Shown in pieces: positions 29,373 to 38,820 of a stretch of DNA of 64,000 nucleotides. Under the pieces are notes generated by a model. It was not told where the DNA came from. It did no database searches and saw only the letters and a list, made by a program, of their open reading frames with translations. Made by a program: the position numbers and the translations under genes. Source of the DNA: Paenibacillus sp. GSMTC-2017 (GTDB lineage: Bacteria; Bacillota; Bacilli; Paenibacillales; Paenibacillaceae); the NCBI RefSeq assembly GCF_016019935.1, contig NZ_JAECMT010000007.1, positions 62,001-126,000 of the forward strand, written 5' to 3'. Position 1 is the first letter of the stretch; each line of letters starts with the position of its first letter.

Positions 29373-29774
29373 ATGAGTACCTTTTTGGTAGAGATCGTAA
29401 CACCAGAGCGCAAGGTGTATGAAGAGACTGCGAATATGGTCAGTGTACGAGGTGTTGAAGGTGAGCTAGGTATTTTGCCTAACCATATTCCACTAGTAAC
29501 TGCACTTCGCATTGCTCCAGTAACAATCAAGCGTGATGGAGTCGTAGATATCGTAGCCGTTAATGGTGGCTTTATCGAAGTTCGCAAAGATAAAATTGTC
29601 ATTCTTGCTGAGAGCGCTGAGCTTGCAAAAGACATTAACATCGAACGCGCAGAGGCTGCTAAGCAGCGTGCTGAACAACGTCTTGCTGCTAAGCAGCAAG
29701 ATCAAGTTGACTTCCGCAGAGCGGAGCTCTCCCTGCAACGGGCGATGAACCGTCTAAACGTGAAGCAGCGTTAA
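29373..29774 (+). CDS. atpC: ATP synthase F1 subunit epsilon
   Basis: 133-residue subunit with an N-terminal beta-sandwich (VEIVTPERKVYEE, GELGILPNHIPLVTAL) and a C-terminal helical hairpin (about 85-133) that can inhibit ATP hydrolysis. GGGAGG precedes ATG 29373. Last gene of the atp operon, followed by a terminator. Confidence 0.96.
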   Translation: MSTFLVEIVTPERKVYEETANMVSVRGVEGELGILPNHIPLVTALRIAPVTIKRDGVVDIVAVNGGFIEVRKDKIVILAESAELAKDINIERAEAAKQRAEQRLAAKQQDQVDFRRAELSLQRAMNRLNVKQR

Positions 29775-29797
29775 TTGATGTAGCGAAAAATAGCAGA

Positions 29798-29830
29798 AAA
29801 AACGTCGATCTATGGTCGACGGTTTTTTTG
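29798..29830 (+). terminator. Terminator of the atp operon
   Basis: AAAACGTCGA pairs with TCGACGGTTTT (one bulge), followed by a T-run. Confidence 0.88.
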
Positions 29831-29849
29831 TTTTTTGGCATTAAACACG

Positions 29850-30035
29850 CTAACGAATCGTAACACCCTTATTTCGTAAAAATGAAGTGATTTCATAATC
29901 TAATGAACCCCACAAACGTTATTTACCTAAAATCAGACTAGTTTCTGCAATAAATGAGCCATTAACGTTATGTAGATTCGTTAGAATAAAAAAACGGTTT
30001 TTTTGCTTGATAAGCATTGTACGATTCGTTAGAAT
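29850..30035. repeat. Diverged short repeats in the atp-nuo gap
   Basis: GATTCGTTAGAAT occurs at 29975-29987 and 30023-30035, 48 bp apart. The inverted core CTAACGAATCG is at 29850-29860. AACGTTAT with a similar left flank (AATGAACC/AATGAGCC) occurs at 29915 and 29964, 49 bp apart. This explains part of the gene-free 29775-30267 interval. Confidence 0.6.
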
Positions 30036-30175
30036 TTTTGGTGCTTGGTGCTACCAATCATTTTTCCAAACACGAATTTTGGTTGTGAGCCATTTCTAAC
30101 TCGAAACGCACATACAAGCTATAAAAGTTGAATAGAATAAACGATTCGGTATGTGCTTACTGTCCAACTCCGTCA

Positions 30176-30204
30176 TAGACGGCTGTGGAAGCATTTGTTA
30201 TAAT
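30176..30204 (+). promoter_or_regulatory. Promoter of the nuo operon
   Basis: Consensus -10 TATAAT (30199-30204), with TAGACG (30176-30181) 17 bp upstream as a four-of-six -35 match; 63 bp before nuoA. Confidence 0.55.
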
Positions 30205-30267
30205 TGTGAGGAAAAATTGACCAAGATTAGACATCCTGCATTCCATCCCCAAGACGGAGGCGATTGT

Positions 30268-30633
30268 TTGGAAAACTACATCAATAACTACGTTGTCGTC
30301 GCTATATTCGCAGTGCTAGGATTATTGCTCCCGGTTGTTGCATTAACAGTCGGTAAAATTCTGAGGCCTAAAAAACCAACGGAAATGAAGCAAAGCACAT
30401 ACGAAAGCGGCAACGAACCGGTAGGTGAAGGTCAGGTTAGGTTTAATATTCGCTATTATTTGTTCGCTCTTATGTTTGTTATCTTTGATGTGGAAACCGT
30501 TTTCTTATATCCTTGGGCCGTCGCATACAATAAGCTCGGTCTTTTTGTTCTGGTCGAAATGATTATTTTCGCGGGAATGCTGCTCATTGGACTTCTATAT
30601 GCGTATAAGAAGAGGGTGCTGAAATGGAATTGA
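30268..30633 (+). CDS. nuoA: NADH-quinone oxidoreductase subunit A
   Basis: Small membrane subunit of complex I, 121 residues, three helices. The conserved loop [21 protein letters not shown] and the acidic [15 protein letters not shown] are clear. The start is TTG 30268 with GGAGG seven nt upstream. First gene of nuoABCDHIJKLMN; overlaps nuoB by ten bases. Confidence 0.95.
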   Translation: MENYINNYVVVAIFAVLGLLLPVVALTVGKILRPKKPTEMKQSTYESGNEPVGEGQVRFNIRYYLFALMFVIFDVETVFLYPWAVAYNKLGLFVLVEMIIFAGMLLIGLLYAYKKRVLKWN

Positions 30634-31142
30634 ACTTGGAATCGATTACATTGGAAGAGCGCAAAGAGCTGGAACGCAACGTATTTATGGGAACGCTAGA
30701 GCAGTTAAAAGCTTGGGCGCGTAGCAATTCATTATGGCCGCTTACCTTCGGGCTTGCCTGTTGTGCGATTGAAATGATGGGTACAGGTGCATCACATTAT
30801 GATCTTGATCGCTTCGGTGTTATGTTCCGCACCTCCCCACGTCAATCTGATGTAATGATTGTTTCGGGCACCGTTACGAAAAAGATGGGCCCATTGCTTC
30901 GCCGTCTATACGATCAGATGCCAGAGCCGAAATGGGTCATTGCAATGGGTTCTTGCGCGACCGCTGGTGGTCCATACATTAAGTCTTATGCCGTTATTAA
31001 AGGTGTAGATCAGATCGTACCTGTTGATGTATACATACCAGGATGCCCACCGAACCCAGCGGCGCTAATCTATGGTATTAACAAGCTCCAAGAGAAGATA
31101 CGCTACGAAGCGAAGACCGGAAAGCGGGTGACCGGTCGATGA
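30624..31142 (+). CDS. nuoB: NADH-quinone oxidoreductase subunit B
   Basis: Carries the terminal [4Fe-4S] cluster N2 that reduces quinone; 172 residues. The cluster cysteines are in [21 protein letters not shown] and [16 protein letters not shown] 30624 lies inside the end of nuoA, with AGGGTG upstream; its end overlaps nuoC by four bases. Confidence 0.97.
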   Translation: MELNLESITLEERKELERNVFMGTLEQLKAWARSNSLWPLTFGLACCAIEMMGTGASHYDLDRFGVMFRTSPRQSDVMIVSGTVTKKMGPLLRRLYDQMPEPKWVIAMGSCATAGGPYIKSYAVIKGVDQIVPVDVYIPGCPPNPAALIYGINKLQEKIRYEAKTGKRVTGR

Positions 31143-31891
31143 GTGATGAGGATAAAAAGCAAGATGCTAACATAGAAGGTGAGTCGCAAACATCTGAGGG
31201 AGCGCCGACATCTGAACCACAAGCAGCGACGCCAGCACCAGCAAGTGAACCACAAGTGGTGACATCGGAATCAGCCCAAGCACCAGCTGTAGATCCTGAG
31301 CGGGAAGCAAAACTGAAAGCTGCTGCTGAAGCAAAAGCAGCTAGACTAGCAGCAAAAGCTAAGGCTGAAGCCGAAGCGGCTGAAGCTGAGCCTGAACAAC
31401 CAAAGCTTCCATCGGTAAGGCTACCTGAACTTGAACTAATCATCAGAGTGCTTAGCAATGAAGTTGCGAGCGACGCGGTACTAGAGTCATATATCAACGA
31501 ACTAAATGCCGATATGCCGACTATCGTGTTAAGTGGAGCACATTGGACAAAGGCTGCGGTCGTTTTACGGGATCATAAAGAACTGGATTTTAACTATCTC
31601 CGTAACGTATCAGGCGTAGATTATGAGACGCATTTGGAAGTTGTCTATCATTTGTTATCGCTAAAGAGCAGACGGGATGTAGTCATTAAGCTGAGAACCG
31701 ACCGTGAAGCAGCTTCAGTACCTTCTGCAGCTCTAACCTGGTCAACCGCCAATTGGAACGAACGAGAAATTTATGATTTGTTAGGAATCGACTTTCCCGG
31801 TCATCCCGATCTGCGCAGAATTATGATGCCAGATGATTGGGTCGGCCATCCGCTTCGCAAAGATTATGAACCACTCGACTCGGAGGTGTGA
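31139..31891 (+). CDS. nuoC: NADH-quinone oxidoreductase subunit C with long N-terminal extension
   Basis: Peripheral-arm subunit, 250 residues. The NuoC core (about 90-250) ends with the signature [18 protein letters not shown] ... [19 protein letters not shown]. The first 85 or so residues are a low-complexity Ala/Glu/Pro/Lys tract, absent from many NuoC proteins, of unknown role. The ATG overlaps the nuoB stop. Confidence 0.94.
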   Translation: MSDEDKKQDANIEGESQTSEGAPTSEPQAATPAPASEPQVVTSESAQAPAVDPEREAKLKAAAEAKAARLAAKAKAEAEAAEAEPEQPKLPSVRLPELELIIRVLSNEVASDAVLESYINELNADMPTIVLSGAHWTKAAVVLRDHKELDFNYLRNVSGVDYETHLEVVYHLLSLKSRRDVVIKLRTDREAASVPSAALTWSTANWNEREIYDLLGIDFPGHPDLRRIMMPDDWVGHPLRKDYEPLDSEV

Positions 31892-31898
31892 GCAACCG

Positions 31899-32999
31899 GT
31901 GATTCGAACAGAAGAACTGCTACTAAATGTAGGCCCGCAGCATCCTAGTACACATGGCGTATTTCGGATTGTAGTAAAGCTTGATGGAGAGGTCATAACG
32001 GAAGCAACCCCAGTAATGGGGTATTTGCATAGGGGAACAGAGAAGATCGCTGAAAATCTAAACTTTACGCAAATCATTCCTTATACGGATCGAATGGATT
32101 ATGTGTCGGCTATGACGACAAATTATGTGCTTGTTCATGCAGTAGAAACAATGATGGGTCTCGAAGTTCCACTTCGTGCGGAATTTCTACGTCTAATTGT
32201 TATGGAACTCCAACGTATAGCAAGTCATCTCGTCTGGTGGGGTACTTATTTATTGGATATTGGGGCGATGAGCCCATTTTTATACGCATTCCGAGATCGG
32301 GAGATGATCATTAATTTATTCAATGAGCTATGTGGAGCAAGGTTAACGTATAACTACATGCGTGTGGGTGGTGTGAAATGGGACGCTCCTCCAGGGTGGA
32401 TGGATAAGGTGAAAGAGTTTATCCCTTACATGGAGAAGAAGCTGCAGGAGTACGACAAACTAGTAACAGGCAATGAGATTTTCCTTGCACGGATCAAAGG
32501 AATAGGTAAATATGATGCTGCTACTGCTATAGATTATGGTTTGTCGGGTGCTAATCTTAGATGCACAGGCGTCAATTGGGACTTGCGAAAAGCTGAACCT
32601 TATAGTCTGTATGAGCGATTCGAATTTGACGTTCCACTTGGTCGGAATGGAGATTGTTATGATCGTTATCGCGTTAGGCTGGAAGAAATTCGCCAAAGCC
32701 TTCGTATTTTAAAACAAGCAGTGGAGCAATTCCCGAATGATGGTGAAACGATGGGAAAAGTACCGCGGGCCATTCGTCCACCTGCTGGTGAAACCTATGT
32801 GAGGATAGAGTCGCCTCGTGGAGAGATAGGTTGCCATATTGTTTCGAAGGGAAAGGCAGAGCCTTACCGCCTAAAGTTTAGACGACCTTCTTTTGTTAAT
32901 CTTCAAATATTGCCTAAGCTGCTAGTCGGAGAGTCGATGACTAATCTTATTACGATACTTGGAGGCATTGATATCGTTGTCGGAGAGGTGGACTGCTGA
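31899..32999 (+). CDS. nuoD: NADH-quinone oxidoreductase subunit D
   Basis: 49-kDa-type subunit that forms the quinone site with NuoB; 366 residues. LLNVGPQHPSTHGVFRI, GYLHRGTEKIAE and the C-terminal ILGGIDIVVGEVDC are diagnostic. GTG 31899 is taken as the start, with CGGAGGTG upstream; longer readings would run back into nuoC. The stop shares one base with the nuoH ATG. Confidence 0.95.
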   Translation: MIRTEELLLNVGPQHPSTHGVFRIVVKLDGEVITEATPVMGYLHRGTEKIAENLNFTQIIPYTDRMDYVSAMTTNYVLVHAVETMMGLEVPLRAEFLRLIVMELQRIASHLVWWGTYLLDIGAMSPFLYAFRDREMIINLFNELCGARLTYNYMRVGGVKWDAPPGWMDKVKEFIPYMEKKLQEYDKLVTGNEIFLARIKGIGKYDAATAIDYGLSGANLRCTGVNWDLRKAEPYSLYERFEFDVPLGRNGDCYDRYRVRLEEIRQSLRILKQAVEQFPNDGETMGKVPRAIRPPAGETYVRIESPRGEIGCHIVSKGKAEPYRLKFRRPSFVNLQILPKLLVGESMTNLITILGGIDIVVGEVDC

Positions 33000-34012
33000 T
33001 GGGAGCTTGGCTAACTGAACCACTTACGTGGGGAAATGCGCTAATTATGTTTCTGTGGGTTGTCTTATTTTTACTTATTGTACTTGGTTTTGTGACTTAT
33101 GCAATATATTTTGAACGTAAGGTTATTGGCTGGATGCAATTACGTATTGGACCGAATCGGGTAGGGCCGCTTGGTTTGCTGCAGTCAGTAGCTGATATTT
33201 TTAAGCTATTAATTAAGGAAGATACAATTCCGCGCAAAGCTGATCGGCTTTTATTTATTGTTGCTCCGCCCTTAGCATTCATACCTGCATTTATGGTACT
33301 AGCGGTAATACCCTATTCACAAAATTTATATTTTGCCGATTTAAATGTAGGGCTTCTCTATTATGTAGCACTTTCAGGCGTATCGACATTAGCCATTGTG
33401 CTAGGAGGCTGGGCGTCTAACAATAAGTATGCACTTATTGGCGGTATGCGTTCAGCTGCTCAGATGATTAGTTACGAAGTGCCGCTCGTCATATCAATTG
33501 TTGGCGTTGTATTGCTCAGCGGAAGTTTAAACTTGAGGGATATCGTTGCTGCACAGGCGGGCGGATGGTTTTGGGATTGGAACATTATCCCTCAAATCAT
33601 CGGATTTGTTGTATTCTATATAGCAGCGTTATCTGAATTAAATCGTACACCATTCGATTTGCCAGAAGCTGAATCGGAGCTAGTTGCTGGTTATCATGTG
33701 GAGTATAGCGGATTCCGATTTGCCTTCTTCATGTTAGCGGAATATGTGTATGTTTATGCGATTGCTGCATTAACGACGGTACTATTTCTTGGAGGCTGGC
33801 ATCCACCAGTGCCATTCCTTGATTTTGTACCGGGCATCATTTGGTTTTTATTGAAATTTACGTTTATCGTGTTTTCGTTATTTTGGATAAGGGCTTCGTT
33901 TCCGCGTATTCGTGTAGACCAGTTAATGAGCTTAGGGTGGAAGGTGCTTCTGCCTGTAGCATTACTTAACGTATTTCTGACGGCACTCTTCTTGGAGTTG
34001 TTCGTTAAATGA
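32999..34012 (+). CDS. nuoH: NADH-quinone oxidoreductase subunit H
   Basis: Membrane subunit at the junction of the two arms, 337 residues, about eight helices. YFERKVIGWMQLRIGPNRVGP, LIKEDTIPRKADRLLF and NRTPFDLPEAESELVAGYHVEYSG-type loop sequences line the quinone tunnel. Overlaps nuoD by one base. Confidence 0.97.
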   Translation: MGAWLTEPLTWGNALIMFLWVVLFLLIVLGFVTYAIYFERKVIGWMQLRIGPNRVGPLGLLQSVADIFKLLIKEDTIPRKADRLLFIVAPPLAFIPAFMVLAVIPYSQNLYFADLNVGLLYYVALSGVSTLAIVLGGWASNNKYALIGGMRSAAQMISYEVPLVISIVGVVLLSGSLNLRDIVAAQAGGWFWDWNIIPQIIGFVVFYIAALSELNRTPFDLPEAESELVAGYHVEYSGFRFAFFMLAEYVYVYAIAALTTVLFLGGWHPPVPFLDFVPGIIWFLLKFTFIVFSLFWIRASFPRIRVDQLMSLGWKVLLPVALLNVFLTALFLELFVK

Positions 34013-34031
34013 GAATAAGGGAGAGACGGAC

Positions 34032-34481
34032 ATGAATGGATTGCTGCAAGGACTCGGTGTAACGCTCAAATCGTTAACAGCTCCTAAGGTGACGACCTCA
34101 TACCCTGATGTACCGATTTTAATGCCAGATCGTTTCCGAGGCATTCAGCATTTTATTCCGGATTTATGTATCGTTTGCAACCAATGCGCACGTATTTGTC
34201 CTACCGATTGTATTACGCTTACTGGTAAGCCAAATCCCGACCCTGAGAAGCGGGGTAAAGTGATCGATACGTTCGATATCAATTTTGAGATTTGTATTTT
34301 GTGCGATCTCTGCACAGAGGTATGTCCAACAGAAGCGATTGTGATGACCAATCACTTTGAACTTGCTACCTATAGCCGAGATGAATTGTATAAGGATGCA
34401 GGATGGCTGACGGACAACAATACACTCGTTCGTGAAGACAATAACAATATCGGAGCACCAGCCAAAGGAGGCGCTAAGTAA
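34032..34481 (+). CDS. nuoI: NADH-quinone oxidoreductase subunit I
   Basis: Ferredoxin-like subunit with two [4Fe-4S] clusters, 149 residues. The two cysteine motifs are CIVCNQCARICPTDC and CILCDLCTEVCPTEA. With NuoB it makes the electron wire in the peripheral arm. ATG 34032 has GGGAGAG upstream. Confidence 0.97.
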   Translation: MNGLLQGLGVTLKSLTAPKVTTSYPDVPILMPDRFRGIQHFIPDLCIVCNQCARICPTDCITLTGKPNPDPEKRGKVIDTFDINFEICILCDLCTEVCPTEAIVMTNHFELATYSRDELYKDAGWLTDNNTLVREDNNNIGAPAKGGAK

Positions 34482-34997
34482 TTGTTTAACGTCGAATTAA
34501 CGGGAGAATTTGTCGCTTTCTTCGTGTTCGCGGCGATTATGATTGGGGGAGCAGTCCTCATGATCAGTCTGGAAAAAGTCGTGCACATGGTCGTTTCCAT
34601 GGCGGCTGTTTTTCTAGGATTGGCAGGTTTATATGTGCTGCTAGATGCTGAATTCGTCGCATTTGTTCAAGTGTTGATCTATGCGGGAGCTGTATCCGTT
34701 CTTATGATCTTCGGTATCATGATGACGAAGCATACTGGCGAAAGTGCAGAGCCAGCTAGACCATGGCATGAAGTGCTTGTCGCCGTGGGGGCACTTAGTT
34801 TATTTGGTTTATTATTTTACGCCATACGCTCAACGGCTTTCCCAGAAGTAGCGCCAATGCAAGGTGTAGAAGACAACACGTTGGCGATCGGTGAACTATT
34901 ATTTACAGGGTACATCGTGCCTTTTGAACTGTTGTCTATTTTGCTAACAGTTGCTTTTATTGGTGCAATCGTTATCGCTAAGAAGGAGGCTGATTAA
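34482..34997 (+). CDS. nuoJ: NADH-quinone oxidoreductase subunit J
   Basis: Membrane subunit, 171 residues, five helices. The pi-bulge helix region LDAEFVAFVQVLIYAGAVSVLMIFGIMM is clear. It starts at TTG 34482, directly after the nuoI stop, with AAAGGAGG ten nt upstream. Confidence 0.95.
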   Translation: MFNVELTGEFVAFFVFAAIMIGGAVLMISLEKVVHMVVSMAAVFLGLAGLYVLLDAEFVAFVQVLIYAGAVSVLMIFGIMMTKHTGESAEPARPWHEVLVAVGALSLFGLLFYAIRSTAFPEVAPMQGVEDNTLAIGELLFTGYIVPFELLSILLTVAFIGAIVIAKKEAD

Positions 34998-35300
34998 ATG
35001 CTGCCTTCCTATCTCACTATAGCTGCAATATTGTTCTGCATTGGCTTATACGGTGCACTATCGAAACGGAATGGGATTATTATTCTTTTGTCGCTTGAGT
35101 TAATGCTAAATGCAGTAAACTTAAATTTGGTCGCCTTTTCAAAATATGGCGTCATCCCGTCATTAACGGGACAAATTTTCTCCATATTTTCAATTACAGT
35201 CGCAGCGGCAGAAGCTGCAATTGCTGTGGCGATACTCATTGCTCTATTCCGTGCTCGTGGCACGATCAACATCGAAGCATTCAATCGAATGAGGAGGTAA
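34998..35300 (+). CDS. nuoK: NADH-quinone oxidoreductase subunit K
   Basis: Membrane subunit, 100 residues, three helices with the two conserved glutamates in [18 protein letters not shown] and [18 protein letters not shown], part of the proton path. AAGGAGG precedes the ATG, which follows the nuoJ stop without a gap. Confidence 0.97.
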   Translation: MLPSYLTIAAILFCIGLYGALSKRNGIIILLSLELMLNAVNLNLVAFSKYGVIPSLTGQIFSIFSITVAAAEAAIAVAILIALFRARGTINIEAFNRMRR

Positions 35301-35308
35301 GGCTGGTT

Positions 35309-37195
35309 ATGGACATGTACACAAAAGTTGCCTGGATCATACCGCTGTTACCGTTCGTTTCTTTTTTGTTATTGACTGCTCTCGGCAAAGGTTTTCGTAC
35401 AGCTGGTATATGGATCGGAACAATAGCCTCACTTAGCGCATTTGTTGTGTCACTGCTTGTTTTACTGGAACGGTTAAAACCGAACGCGGTTGATTATAAC
35501 AATGGCTTTGATTGGATTACTATTAACGAGTACGTATTCACTATTGGGTTTGAAGTTACTAATTTAACTGCATTAATGCTCGTCGTTGTGACACTTGTTA
35601 GTTTTCTGGTCAATCTTTATTCAGCAGGTTATATGAAAAACGATGAACGTATAACCGTCTTTTATGGTTATATCTCATTGTTCACCTTTTCTATGTTAGG
35701 ACTTGTTTTATCCGACAATATGTTGTCCTTATATATTTTTTGGGAGCTTGTTGGTGTATGTTCGTTTCTGCTTGTTGGTTTCTGGTACACAAAACCCGCA
35801 GCTCGGGCTGCAGCCAAAAAAGCATTTATCGTCACACGTATTGGGGACGCAGGATTGTTAATCGGCATTCTGCTTCTTTTCTGGTATATGCCTGGACATT
35901 CGCTTGGTTTTACGATGATCGAAAGTGTATTTGACGGACAAGGTGGAACAATTGCAACTAGCATTACAACGGTCATAGCACTACTGATCTTCTTAGGAGC
36001 GGTGGGTAAGTCAGGCCAGTTTCCATTGCATGTTTGGTTGCCAGATGCGATGGAGGGTCCAACTCCGATTAGCGCACTCATTCATGCAGCAACAATGGTA
36101 GCTGCCGGGGTATTCCTCATCGCCCGTACATTTGACATTTTTGAAGCATCAGCTTTTGCGATGGAGACAGTTGCGTATATTGGAGGCTTTACTGCTATAT
36201 TCGCCGCAACAATCGCCCTCGCGCAAAATGATATAAAAAGAATACTCGCTTATTCCACCGTCAGCCAACTTGGATTTATGATGATGGCGCTTGGGCTTGG
36301 TTCGTTAACAGGTGGTATCTTCCACTTATTCACTCATGCATTTTTCAAAGCATTGCTATTTCTTGGGGCGGGAAGCATTATTCATGCTGTACATACACAA
36401 GACATCAATGAAATGGGCGGGTTAGGCAAAAAAATGCGTATTACCGCATGGACATTCGGCATTGGGGCATTGGCGCTTTCAGGTATTCCGCCGCTTGCAG
36501 GCTTTTGGTCGAAAGATCTTATTTTAACGGTTGCGTTAGAAGAGAATCCGCTCCTCTTTGTTATTGGTTTGGTAGCAGCATTCTGTACGGCGCTATATAT
36601 GACAAGACTGTTTATCCTCGTCTTCTTAGGTAAAGCAAAGTCTTCCAAAGGAAGCGAAGTGTTAGGAAAAGTGAAGGAGTCACCATGGGTGATGACAGTG
36701 CCACTTCTCGTACTTGCTGTACTTTCCGTGGTCGCTGGATTTGTGGAGACGCCTTGGAATGGCTGGTTAGGGACATGGCTGAGTGATGATGCGGAAGCAC
36801 CTCATGGTAGTACAATTGCAATCATTTGTTCTATTGCGGTTGGTGTGCTTGGCTTGCTAGTTGGATGGCTCATCTATGGTAAAGGTAGTATAAGCCGTAC
36901 ATTCGTTACTGAACGTATGCCATGGCTGATCAGACTGCTTGAACGCAAATATTTTGTAGATGAGTTTTATGAAGTCGTTGTCATTCGTTCGTTACGTAAT
37001 TTGGGAACAGGTTTAATAGCATTCGACACTTATATTATCGGGGGAGTAGTAAAATTAGCAGGTTCCGCTGCAAATGGTGCAAGTAAAATTGCACTCAGAC
37101 TCCAAAATGGACATGTACAAACGTATAGTGTTGCAGCTGTCATAGGTGTTTTGGTCATAGTCATTACAATTATCGGAAGGAGGATTCTATCGTGA
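35309..37195 (+). CDS. nuoL: NADH-quinone oxidoreductase subunit L
   Basis: Antiporter-like proton-pumping subunit, 628 residues. FWELVGVCSFLLVGFWY, GKSGQFPLHVWLPDAMEGPTPISALIHAATMV-type helices and STVSQLGFMMMALG are conserved. The C-terminal part (about 500-628) includes the long lateral helix that clamps the membrane arm. ATG 35309 follows GAGGAGG; the end overlaps nuoM by four bases. Confidence 0.97.
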   Translation: MDMYTKVAWIIPLLPFVSFLLLTALGKGFRTAGIWIGTIASLSAFVVSLLVLLERLKPNAVDYNNGFDWITINEYVFTIGFEVTNLTALMLVVVTLVSFLVNLYSAGYMKNDERITVFYGYISLFTFSMLGLVLSDNMLSLYIFWELVGVCSFLLVGFWYTKPAARAAAKKAFIVTRIGDAGLLIGILLLFWYMPGHSLGFTMIESVFDGQGGTIATSITTVIALLIFLGAVGKSGQFPLHVWLPDAMEGPTPISALIHAATMVAAGVFLIARTFDIFEASAFAMETVAYIGGFTAIFAATIALAQNDIKRILAYSTVSQLGFMMMALGLGSLTGGIFHLFTHAFFKALLFLGAGSIIHAVHTQDINEMGGLGKKMRITAWTFGIGALALSGIPPLAGFWSKDLILTVALEENPLLFVIGLVAAFCTALYMTRLFILVFLGKAKSSKGSEVLGKVKESPWVMTVPLLVLAVLSVVAGFVETPWNGWLGTWLSDDAEAPHGSTIAIICSIAVGVLGLLVGWLIYGKGSISRTFVTERMPWLIRLLERKYFVDEFYEVVVIRSLRNLGTGLIAFDTYIIGGVVKLAGSAANGASKIALRLQNGHVQTYSVAAVIGVLVIVITIIGRRILS

Positions 37196-38817
37196 GCATT
37201 TTACATGATATCCCCATTCTTTCGATAATTTTATTAGCGCCGGTCCTTGGATTTACGATTATTCAGTTGCTTCCGAAACATCAAGGAGGCTGGCTGAAGA
37301 TTGCAGCTATTATTACGACTTTAGTGCCGCTTGCTCTTTCTATATGGCTGTTTGTCGATTATGACAAGCAACAAGGTGGTCAGGCTTACAGCGAGTCTTA
37401 TAACTGGGTTAAAGCCCCAATAGCGCTATTCCAGGGAGATGCAGAATGGTTATTTTCATTCCAGTATTCACTTGCTATTGATGGGTTGTCATTACCGCTT
37501 CTACTACTTACAGCGTTAGTGACAGCAATGGCAGCTATGGCTGCGATTCATGTGAAGAAACGTTGGAAAGCTTTCTTCAGTTGGTTCTTATTACTTGAGT
37601 TTGGTATGTTAGGTGCTTTTATGGCACGTGACGTTTTCTTGTTTTTTATTTTCTTCGAAATTACGTTGATAGCTATGTACTTCCTAATTGGCATATGGGG
37701 CTACTACAATCGAGAACGAACGGCTAATCAATTTTTGATCTACAACGGTATTGGTTCGGCTATTATGTTGATTGCATTCGTAATACTAGTTAATACAGCA
37801 GGTTTCCGGATTGAGGAGACAACGCAAGGGATTCAGTACATTTACAGCGGAAGTTACGCAGACATAACAAGTAATTTAACGGACCCCGATGCTTACGTTA
37901 ATCTCCCAGAAGATGCGATTCAAGGCGGTAATCCATTCAATATAAGCGAAACTATGCAATGGACATTGTTTATTATGCTACTCGTCGCTTTTGGTATTAA
38001 GCTTCCTATTTTCCCTTTTCACTCTTGGATGCTCAAAGTACATAAGGAAGCGTCGCCGGCAGTTGTAATGATACATTCTGGTATATTGCTCAAGATGGGT
38101 GCGTACGGACTTATACGATTTGGATTTTTCTTATTCCCTGAACAAGCGCGTGAGTGGGCTGTCGTATTAGCAACACTAGGTGTCATTAACTTGTTGTACG
38201 GTGCAATCCTCGCATTCCGACAAGTGGAGTTCAAGCTTGTACTTGCATACTCCTCAATTAGCCATATGGGCATCGTCTTGATCGGTCTTGCAGCTTTCAA
38301 TGAAATTGGTTTGCAGGGAGCGCTGTTCCAGCTTATCTCTCATGGACTTATATCTGCATTATTATTTTTGATCGTGGGAAGTCTCTATGAGCGTACAGGC
38401 ACAACAGAGCTTAATCAGCTTGGCGGTCTTGCTCGTTCAATGCCTTTTATGAGCGGTGTTCTTCTAGCAGCGGGGCTAGCTTCGCTTGGTTTACCTGGTT
38501 TGTCTGGGTTTGTAGGCGAGTTTCTATCATTGCTAGGACTGTTCGAGTCGATGAAATGGTTAGCAGGCTTCGCAGTTCTTGGAGTTATTTTGACCGCAGT
38601 CTACGTATTGAGAAGTGTACTAAAAATAACGTTTGGTCCGCAAAAGGAAAGCTACTCGGCACTTCGTGATGCGAGATTTATCGAAGCACTACCGATGGTG
38701 ATACTTCTAGCATTTATTATATTGTTAGGCTGCTATCCATCCGTCTTAACAGAAACAGTGGATCATAGCATTAGTAGCTTTATGGACGTATTACACGCAA
38801 CAAAGGCAGGGGGATAA
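37192..38817 (+). CDS. nuoM: NADH-quinone oxidoreductase subunit M
   Basis: Antiporter-like subunit, 541 residues, about 14 helices. FFIFFEITLIAMYFLIGIWG, KLPIFPFHSWMLKVHKEASP and SSISHMGIVLIGL are conserved. A polar loop of about 60 residues (YIYSGSYADITSN to FNISETM) sits in the first half. GTG 37192 overlaps the nuoL stop. Confidence 0.96.
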   Translation: MSILHDIPILSIILLAPVLGFTIIQLLPKHQGGWLKIAAIITTLVPLALSIWLFVDYDKQQGGQAYSESYNWVKAPIALFQGDAEWLFSFQYSLAIDGLSLPLLLLTALVTAMAAMAAIHVKKRWKAFFSWFLLLEFGMLGAFMARDVFLFFIFFEITLIAMYFLIGIWGYYNRERTANQFLIYNGIGSAIMLIAFVILVNTAGFRIEETTQGIQYIYSGSYADITSNLTDPDAYVNLPEDAIQGGNPFNISETMQWTLFIMLLVAFGIKLPIFPFHSWMLKVHKEASPAVVMIHSGILLKMGAYGLIRFGFFLFPEQAREWAVVLATLGVINLLYGAILAFRQVEFKLVLAYSSISHMGIVLIGLAAFNEIGLQGALFQLISHGLISALLFLIVGSLYERTGTTELNQLGGLARSMPFMSGVLLAAGLASLGLPGLSGFVGEFLSLLGLFESMKWLAGFAVLGVILTAVYVLRSVLKITFGPQKESYSALRDARFIEALPMVILLAFIILLGCYPSVLTETVDHSISSFMDVLHATKAGG

Positions 38818-38820
38818 GCG

